Origin: Bryoerythrophyllum caledonicum
Taxonomy: Eukaryota; Streptophyta; Bryopsida; Pottiales; Pottiaceae
Direction: 5' to 3'
NCBI GenBank assembly: GCA_963971425.1
Contig: OZ020521.1
Span: 26,552,012-26,616,011 of the forward strand
Length of the DNA stretch: 64,000 bases
Shown: positions 47,935 to 55,592 of the stretch, one piece after another
How the letters are laid out: every line of letters begins with the position of its first letter
Numbering within the stretch: position 1 is the stretch's first letter
Position numbers and translations under genes: made by a program
Notes under the pieces: model-generated
The model's database searches: none
What the model saw: the letters and a program-made list of their open reading frames with translations, nothing else
Told to the model about the DNA's origin: nothing

Positions 47935-48470
47935 TACAAGCAAATGAATAGACCCTACACCCTGAACCCCAAATGCTAGATCGTAGACCCTATAACCTAG
48001 ATCATAGATCCTAGAACCTAGATCATAGATCCTAGAACCTAGATCGTAGATCCTAGAACCTAGATCGTAGATCCTAGAACCTAGATTGTAGACCCTATAA
48101 CCTAGATCGTAGACCCCATAACCTAGATCGTAGACCTTATAACCTAGATCGTAGACCCTATAACCTAGATCGTAGATCCTTTAATCAAAATTGTGAACCA
48201 TGCACCCTAAGTCCTAAATCCTACGCAAGGAACTCTAAACCCTGAACCCTGAACTTTGAGCCTTGAATCCTGAACTTTGAACCCTAAGCATGAAACCTTG
48301 AACCTTGAACCTAGATTACAAAACCCTAAATTGTATACATGATGTACCCTATTAATCGGGACGTATCGTGCACCGTAAGCCCTAAAGCTGATGTACCATT
48401 AACTTGGTAAATACTAGACCTTAGACCCTATGCATATTAGGTGATCATGACTCGTATCCATTCTGAGCCG
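47935..48470 (+). repeat. 21-bp telomere-like array 2 and degenerate CCCTGAA/CCCTAAA tract
   Basis: About 11 units of the same 21-mer as array 1 (some TAGATCCTAGAACC variants) run to about 48185. Degenerate 'ACCCTGAACCCTGAACTTTG' and 'AACCCTAAGC' strings follow to about 48470. It looks like decayed interstitial telomere-related satellite. Confidence 0.85.
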
Positions 48471-49170
48471 TACTATGTTCATCTAAATTTTTTAACCGCA
48501 AGATCGCCATGATCATCCGACGTTCTCATTTCCGCGGTAACATAGGAACTAGTCATTCTTTTTTTCCCCCTTTGTTGGCATTTTTACTTGAAGGTACGAA
48601 TTAGAATCATTAGTTATCAAGAGGCATGGAACCGATATCCACTACCCAGACAATGATGGTGAATTCCATCCCGCCAAAATGAAGTAGATTGAATCACCAT
48701 CAAATTTCCCTCTCAACTTTGAAAGACAAGGGCGCTTACTCTCGCAGTCTTGAGGCTCTTGTTCGTTTCATGTCAGAATTGGATGCGAGGTTTCCTGTTT
48801 CTTCAAGAACTGGATAGTTAGTGAGTGAGGTATTGAATTCTGTCCTCCTCTAGACGAAGTAGCCTTCGTCCTACTCCATGAGCTTCAATTCCATGCGCCT
48901 GAGCAGGTTTACTGTTGTCATCTACCATAGAATGCCTTGAGTTTATTGTCTTTGGTATTTTGCGCGGGAGGTGGGAATGTAGGTGTCCTCGTTTGATATC
49001 ACAGTCCTCTTTGTTTCGCAAATTGTGTGCTTGATTCATTTTGGATTTATCTCTTCGTAGGAGACTGTTTGTTTGTATTAGTTGGACGCTGACCAAAGAA
49101 ATATCGATGGCAAGTAGGTTATTTTGCCCAAGTGGCTGATGCTTGCCGGAGGTTTAGGTTACCGCCCTTG
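48471..49170. other. No gene recognised
   Basis: Mixed-composition sequence. A 92-codon minus ORF (48818-49096) has no recognisable motif. Confidence 0.4.
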
Positions 49171-49553
49171 TTACAGGTAATTGCAACGTTCTTTGATTGG
49201 TGAGCTATGGTGTGCAGCATCAATAATTCTTATATAATATTTAGCCGTTTTGCGAATGTACTCAGCTATGATACTATTGTATAGGGTATGTGGGATACGA
49301 ATTCTGTTATGTACTGCTAAACATGAGTCAACCTCATTTAATGCACCCCAAGTTTGACATCGTAAGGTGAAAGAGTAGAGAATATTGATCTTGGAAATAT
49401 CATGCCATGAATGTGATTCCCATTCTATCACTACCTTCCATCTTGGTTCAATATATTTTAATATATCATTTGGTGTCATTGTGATTACTCTACAACCACC
49501 TTTCATGTTCCGTACAGTCTTGCGTGGAGCTACCCCTAAAGTTTGCAGACCCC
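49171..49553 (-). CDS. Unrecognised exon-like ORF (about 125 codons)
   Basis: A frame on minus reads from an acceptor-like AACTTTAG at about 49550 ('GVAPRKTVRNMKGGCRVITM', '...PRWKVVIEWESHSWHDISK') to TAA at 49171. Composition is protein-like, rich in Trp, His and Ile, and not low-complexity, but I recognise no family. The 49560-49650 segment upstream holds three palindromes, matching the intron/leader placement elsewhere. It would be transcribed away from the DUF7869-type gene that starts at 49764. Confidence 0.35.
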
Positions 49554-49559
49554 GATAGG

Positions 49560-49770
49560 TTCCGTGGAGATCGAAGGATCCTCCGGTCGTACATATCAAT
49601 CCGTTGATCGACCGAACCCGAGGAAGATCGACAGATCGAGAGATCCTCCGATCCCTACGTTGATTGCACGATTCTTTGATCCTGGGTCTGATACCCGGTT
49701 ACTCGGGTACATATGCAGATTTCCGAGATTATCTGGTTCAAATTAGGATCAAAGGATCCATCGATGTCCT
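49560..49770. repeat. Dispersed palindrome family, middle group
   Basis: Variants near 49576, 49640, 49675 and 49752. The last one overlaps the proposed start ATG of the DUF7869-type gene (GGATCCATCGATG). The group sits between divergently oriented ORFs. Confidence 0.75.
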
Positions 49771-49894
49771 CATCTGAAGGATTGCCGGATGTGTTTGTTG
49801 ATCCAACGTATGGAGGTGGTGTCGCTAGTGACACTGACTGGCGTGATGAATTCAGCCCCGGCATGGAAGTTACCCTTTGCTACTCAAACCATGG

Positions 49895-50466
49895 TGTCCT
49901 GTAAAGAAAGATCGATAACCATAATAGATCGAGAGTCCTAACCAACATCAAATAAACAAAAAACATACACTAAAACAAGTATACGTAATACACCCTCAAG
50001 GAATCACATGTGTTTTCCACAAGAAATCAAGCGACACGCACTCCAAAAGGGGAGAATCAATGAGTGCATCTAAAGTAGAGAATGCGGAGCTTTCATTAAT
50101 GATAAACCATCACTTACAAGCAAAGAACTCACTAATCACTCTCTAACCTTACTCACAAAGCTTGACTTGACAAAGACGTCAAGTCAAGGACGTGTGCGCC
50201 GCTATACACACACGCATACAACCCTAAGTAGATGAAAATCATCCACGGATGAAAACGGTGCGCCGCCGTTCGTCTCTAAACACACATAGATTAGTAACAA
50301 ACTAATCTACGCTAAAATCTACGATACGGAAAGACCCTCGACGCCACGTCCCGTGACAGCTGTCGTGTAAAGAAAGATCGATAACCACAATAGATCGAGA
50401 GACCTAACCAACATCAAATAAACGAAAAACACACACTAAAACAAGTATACGTAATACACCCTCAAG
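49895..50466 (-). repeat. 3' LTR region: core plus two flanking copies of a 106-bp segment
   Basis: The core 50001-50358 matches the right core. A 106-bp segment (AAAGAAAGATCGATAACC...CACCCTCAAG) occurs on both sides of it, 49895-50000 and 50361-50466. A polypurine tract (minus CTAGGGGGGG) abuts the inner copy at 50467-50477, which implies that the U3 end starts there. The junction 50353-50364 contains the palindrome GACAGCTGTC. Confidence 0.85.
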
Positions 50467-50477
50467 TGCCCCCCCTA
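50467..50477 (-). promoter_or_regulatory. Polypurine tract (plus-strand primer) of the retrotransposon
   Basis: Minus-strand AGGGGGGGCAC ends at the first base of the 106-bp segment. G-runs just 5' of the 3' LTR prime plus-strand DNA synthesis in LTR elements. Confidence 0.6.
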
Positions 50478-50781
50478 GCGGATAAAGAGACCTTCTATCC
50501 AGCTAGGACCAAACAACACTAATAAGACTAAACGGCACGGTGATGTCGCTGCAACAACTGTACGCATCCAGCCAAAGATGTCGCCGTCGTCGAATCAATA
50601 AGCATATGAAGAAGTAACAAAGAGATGGTAGGCCGGGTGCAATGTGAGCCCCATCTTTAATCGCCTTAGGCAATTTTGTTGCCAATCCCTTGGTCAATCT
50701 CCACGTTGCCTATCCCTGAACCGAAACCAGGAACTCCAACTGGATGGCAACGCACCACATAATGACAAGTCTATGAGGAAT
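50478..50781 (-). other. Retrotransposon 3' untranslated region
   Basis: Non-coding stretch of about 300 bases between the stop codon of the PHD-ended ORF and the polypurine tract. Nothing else was recognised. Confidence 0.5.
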
Positions 50782-52399
50782 TCAAGCCGTTTCATCGGGT
50801 GAAACGTGACTCGAAGACCTCCGACAACGAGGGCAAGTCCAATCCCCGGACGGTAGAGTAGAAAGAGGCGGCGTCAAGCAAGCCATATGCCAACCACGCT
50901 GGCAATGGTCACAAAGCAACATAGTAGCCGCACCCTTCTTCTCACCACACACAAAACACGGAAGACCCTGTGGCACAACGGCCAACTCAGGATGCACGGA
51001 GCCATCAATGGGCAAATGGCAGGGCGCGCAGTTTTTGGAGTGCTCACGACACTCTCGACCATCTTTGCCTTCCAGCAACAAGATGCCACTAGGCAACACA
51101 TCCTTCACACGAAGAATGGTCCGCCCAGCCTTGACGTCCAACGTCGTAGGCGCCTCACGTTGCAAATAAACGTAATCTCCAGTGGAGAAACGCCGCAACT
51201 GAGGTCGATAAGCGCCGCTGCGAATGCGAGCGTACCGTAATGTGTCGCGATGCTGAGCGATGGATAAATTCTCCATGGCCATTGGCATGGCCCGCTTGAA
51301 GAACTCCGCTCGGTCACGCAGACACTGGATCCAGACCTCTGGATCATCCAAGTCCACAACTGGGGCCAACTTCTCCCGTACAGAACTGGGTAGAATCGGC
51401 TCCCGTCCGTATAACAACTAATACGGACTGAAAGCGGCCAAAGAGGCCTGCCGACTAAACCGGTATCCCATGGCGATCCATGGTATCATCAGATCCCAAT
51501 CACGGTGGCCACCCTGAAGTAATCCATACTTCCGTAGTCCACGCTTGACGATGTTAACCACACGCTCCGCTAAACCGTCCGCTTTCGGATGATCTCTAGA
51601 AGTCGTACGGTGGTCAATCAAAGCCTTGGTGCACAAAGCCTCGAAAGCACCAAGGAACTCACGCCCTTGGTCAATCAACACCTCAGCTGGGGCTCCAAAA
51701 TGAGCGAGCACCCGGTCAAGGAATGCCATGGCCGCCAACTCCGAGGAGTTCTGTGGTAATGCTCAATCCACTTGCTGAAGTGCTCCACCATCACCAACAC
51801 GTACTTGGCTCCACGTGGGGTGACAACAAGTGGCCCGGCAAAATCCAGAGACCAACGGTAGCCCAAACCCATGATGGGCAAAGGCTGCAACTGTGGTGAC
51901 AATGTGTTGAAGCTGGATCTGACCCGATCACAGACTTCATACCGTGAAACGTATATGGCCACTTGCTGATACATGCCGGTCCACCAATATTGACTACGCA
52001 ACATCGAATGAGTCCGCCGCACACCAAAATGACCAAGGTCTTCGTGTACTTGCCGTACCAACGAAGCCCTCTGATCCGGTCTGGGAACTATGCGCCTAGT
52101 TCCATCCGGCCACAACCAAAATAGAAGGCCGTTCTCCCAACGGAACCTCGCTATCCGGTGTCCAACTCGATCGCGCTCCATGGCCGAAAGAGCGGGCGGA
52201 AGTGTGCCATGTTGCAGCTTGTGCAAGACTGGAACGTCTTCCCAGACGTCGCTAACAACCTGGGCCTTGTCCGGTTCCTCATCCGCTGCCATATCAGGCA
52301 ACGTCGATGTGGATCCAGACATCAATGTGAGGTAGGCTGCTGCATGCCACCCCGGGACTAACTCTCTGTCACAGTCCCCATGCCACCTGGCACCAGTCA
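50782..52399 (-). pseudogene. Integrase with C-terminal PHD finger
   Basis: The N-terminal zinc-binding region is 'HEDLGHFGVRRTH...YEVC' (first Cys of CxxC replaced by Tyr). The catalytic core has 'WSLDFAGPL' (D), 'VLIDQGREFLGAF' (D) and 'DHPKADGLAERVV' (E). A frameshift near 51740 separates 'HFSKWIE' from 'ALPQNSSELAAMAF', and a UAG at 51418-51420 interrupts 'SPY*LLYGREPILP'. The final ORF (50782-51417) ends with a complete C4HC3 PHD finger: Cys 154, 157, 169, 172, His 177, Cys 180, 195, 198, with the usual Trp before the last Cys pair. PHD fingers read histone H3 tails. Chromodomains are the common reader at this position in gypsy integrases, so a PHD suggests an alternative way of choosing integration sites. 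Confidence 0.88.
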
Positions 52400-53918
52400 A
52401 ATCCTCCTCCGACGGACTTGGATTGCGAGATAGACCATCCGCATCCAAGTTCGTGATGCCCGCCCGGTGTACAACCTCAAAATCATACTCCTGGAGCAAC
52501 AAAGCCCATCTGGCAAGTTTGCCAGTAAGCTTATCAGACTCCATGAGCCACTTCAAAGGCTGATGGTCGGTCACCAAAGTAAAATGCTGCCCATACAAGT
52601 AGGGCCTAAAATGAGCTATGGCCCAAACCGCGGCCAAGGCCTCCCCCTTATAGGACGAATAGTTGGACTTCGCGTTGTTGTTGCTCCTAGAAGCAAACGC
52701 CACAACGTACTCCCGTCTTTCATCATCCTTTTGAGTCAACACGGCTCCCAATCCTACTGCACTCCAATCTGTGTGCAAGTAGAAAGGTCGTGTAGCATCT
52801 GGACGCCGCAGTACAGGCGCTGAACCGAGCTTTAGCTTCAAAGTAGCAAACGCCTGCTGCTGCTCCCGTCCCCAAGTCCATGGCTGATCCTTCCCCGTGA
52901 GAATAGTCAACGGCTTGGCAATCAAGCTGAAGTTCTTGACAAACCGGCAATAGTAATTCGCCAGGCCAAGAAAAGCTCTGAGCCGCGACACGTCGATTGG
53001 GGTTGGGATCTTCTACAGCGCGTCAACTTTCGCCTGCTGCACGCCAAGACCTCCTGGAACAATCATATGTCCTAAGTATGGCAACCGATCATGGAAGAAT
53101 TTGCATTTGCCATGGTGCAAGCGCAATCCCCACTGCCGTAACCTCTCAAACACCGCCTGAAGATGCCTCACATGCTCCTGTGGGCTGCTACTAAAAATGA
53201 TAACATCATCAATGTAGCATCGGGCAAACAGTAAACCGGTCAACACCCAGTCCATCACCTTCTGAAACTCAGCGGGTGCGTTCTTGAGGCCAAATGGGAG
53301 AAACTTCCAATGGTAGAGTTGATCTCTCCCATCCAGATCAACTCCCCAGAACGCGGTCTTCACCCGGTCGTCCACCATCAATGGTAACTGGTGGTAACCG
53401 GACCGCAAATCCAGAGTACTAAATACTCTGGCGTGTCCCACCGCATCAAACAACTCCTCTGGCGTGGGCATGGGATACCGATCCGACTTGGTCTTACGAT
53501 TGACCGGCCTATAATCCCCACACATCCGCTTCTCCGTCTAGTTGCCAAAGATGTCCTTCTTCGATGGCGTCACCGTGGCACAAGCGTACTCGCCGTTAGA
53601 GAGCTCAATCAAGCTGGCGTCCAACAACTCCTGACAACGAGTTTGAACCCCAAATTTCTCAGAAAGACTGAACTTGTACGGTCGTCGGAAGATCGGGTGG
53701 TCGTCCTCCAACTGAATGTGAATCGGTTTGCCTCTGTAGCCCTCCAAATCATGGAGACTAAAGGCAAAACAACTACGATACGAACGTATAAACGCTTGTA
53801 TCCTTCGTGCCTCGGCACCGGTAAGATGTGGCCCCAAATCCAAAGGCGAATCATCAAATTCCGTGGTCTCCTTCTCCACCGTAGAAGACTCACCGCGTAC
53901 CGGCACGGCCGGTGATTG
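52400..53918 (-). pseudogene. Reverse transcriptase and RNase H domains
   Basis: It continues in frame from the methyltransferase after UAG 53919-53921. RT shows 'MCGDYRPVNRKT', 'FSTLDLRSGYHQLPL', 'FLPFGLKNAPAEFQ' and the catalytic 'YIDD'. The connection shows 'LRAFLGLANYYCRFV'. RNase H shows 'YLHTDWSAVGLGAVL', 'GEALAAVWAI' and 'LVTDHQPLKWL'. Two more UAGs interrupt it: 53538-53540 (where relatives have Trp, 'GN*TEKRMCGDYRP') and 53013-53015 ('VDAL*KIPTP'). All catalytic acidic residues are otherwise present. Copying requires a single polyprotein, so this copy should depend on other elements for RT. Confidence 0.92.
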
Positions 53919-55592
53919 CTACTTGGTAGCAGAGAGGGCATTAATGCCCCTAGACCCCTCACTTACAGAATCTACAGAAAATCCCTTGTCGTGATGATAA
54001 AACTGGGAAAAAATATCTCGAGCATTCTCATGGCCAAAGTCCTCTGCCAAGGCTGCAAAGACACGCTGAGCACGAAGCTCCTCAGCTGCATGTCTCTTCA
54101 ATCGAAATAGCAATTCTGCTTCCTCGATCTCTGTGAGATGTGGCACCGCTGCCCCCTGACCATCAGAGTCTGCCCCCAGCACGCGTGGATGGTCACTCCA
54201 ACGGCGTTGAGCGGCAAAACAGAGGCCACATATCCAAACAAGGGTGTTGAGGTCAATGGCTTGACCCAACAAATAACGGCGTTGGCCCTCAGAGATATCC
54301 GGTGCGGCGGTGGTGCCTGTCAAAAAGCCCATCGCCCGCTCCCTCTCATCGGCAGAAGGCTCCTCGAAAGTGTGGGAAGAAGAATCCCAAACCATGCCCG
54401 GACCGCGTGACCTGAAGGCAAAAGAGCCTGGATAGCACATCAAAGTGGGAAATGCCCCCCGAGTGAAACCAACGCGGTTGACCACCGCCAATGGTGGCTC
54501 ATCATCCTTCGTAACCTCCGTGGAAACACGGCGGTCGTCTAAAATGTCATCGACCTCACGACGCACGGGCCGTTGCACTTGAGCAAGTGCAGAAGTGAGC
54601 GTCGTGGATGATGCCATGTTGGTCCAAATCCAACGTGGCCGATGGGCGTAAGATCCCAACGCTGCGGCATCAACAAACGTAGGGGGACCAAGAAGGTGAT
54701 GGATGTATGCCCCATCTTCACGCACTTTCGTCCGTGTATCCCCCAATGGGGGTACATTCTCAAAAATGTACCCCGGTGGTGTCGATTGGTGGGTAATCCA
54801 CCACTCGACGAGCTTGAGCAAATCCGCAAAGAGACCCGACCGTGGATCATCCAAGCCACGTCCACTTCCCGCCCGTGAATGGCCTTGGCAAGGCCATCCG
54901 GCAATCACCAAGTCCACGTGACCTAACCGGCGAAGATCATCCTCGCTGATCAACGTCACATCACGTGGCAACTTGCCAAAACACCCTCGAATCGCAGAAG
55001 ATGGTAACTGCTCTGGATACAACGCCAGAAGACGTTGAATGTGATGGTCAGCGGCACGGTTGGCTGCAAAGCCACTATCCACGTGGATATACGGTCGTAC
55101 CTTGAGCCCGGCCTCCAACACAGCCGCGAGCCCCGTACTGATACCGGCAAATAACTCCACAAGGGTAATACCCTCATCCAGTGGTCGCCACTGAATAGTA
55201 CGAGCCAACAACGGAGTGGAAGAATCCACCGAAGGCAGTGGAGCATCAAGAGCATCCACGATCTCTCCACTACGACAAGTGAGCTCCAACGGTGTCCCCC
55301 ACGGCGGAAGCGGATCCTTGCAATGACGGGCAGGGATCGCCAATGGTAGGTGCTCGCGTGAATCCTCTACCACAGACATAAATGCATATGCCTCCTTCAA
55401 AAGTGAAAAAGCACACGGCAAGTCTGATGCCAGAGCACTACACCCAAATTTAGAGTCTATCGTCGAAGTCACCGTGCTAGCTGCGAAGACTACGGGGATG
55501 AGCTCCTTCCTCCCATCACCAGCAGACCACCCTGGCCTAATCCAGGCCTCCTCCGTCCAGTTATCCACCCCAAATCCAAGTGGATATAGTGC
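53919..55592 (-). CDS. C5-cytosine DNA methyltransferase domain carried by the retrotransposon
   Basis: It is open from the UAG at 55593 to the UAG at 53919-53921. Counting from the ATG at 55568: motif I 'VELFAGISTG' (137-146), motif IV 'GWPCQGHSRAG' with the catalytic Cys 227, motif VI 'FENVPP' with Glu 270, motif VIII-like 'HRPRWIW' (309-315), 'ADERERAMGF' (406-415, motif IX-like) and motif X-like 'GQAIDL' (435-440). All residues expected for catalysis (PC, ENV, RxR, G-Q-A) are present. The enzyme class transfers methyl from S-adenosylmethionine to cytosine C5. The block order suits a DNMT3-like rather than CMT/MET1 enzyme, but that is by eye. There is no stop or frameshift within the domain, unlike the downstream pol. 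It sits between protease and reverse transcriptase, where no standard gypsy gene belongs, so it was captured. Confidence 0.88.
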   Translation of the reverse strand, partial: ALYPLGFGVDNWTEEAWIRPGWSAGDGRKELIPVVFAASTVTSTIDSKFGCSALASDLPCAFSLLKEAYAFMSVVEDSREHLPLAIPARHCKDPLPPWGTPLELTCRSGEIVDALDAPLPSVDSSTPLLARTIQWRPLDEGITLVELFAGISTGLAAVLEAGLKVRPYIHVDSGFAANRAADHHIQRLLALYPEQLPSSAIRGCFGKLPRDVTLISEDDLRRLGHVDLVIAGWPCQGHSRAGSGRGLDDPRSGLFADLLKLVEWWITHQSTPPGYIFENVPPLGDTRTKVREDGAYIHHLLGPPTFVDAAALGSYAHRPRWIWTNMASSTTLTSALAQVQRPVRREVDDILDDRRVSTEVTKDDEPPLAVVNRVGFTRGAFPTLMCYPGSFAFRSRGPGMVWDSSSHTFEEPSADERERAMGFLTGTTAAPDISEGQRRYLLGQAIDLNTLVWICGLCFAAQRRWSDHPRVLGADSDGQGAAVPHLTEIEEAELLFRLKRHAAEELRAQRVFAALAEDFGHENARDIFSQFYHHDKGFSVDSVSEGSRGINALSATK

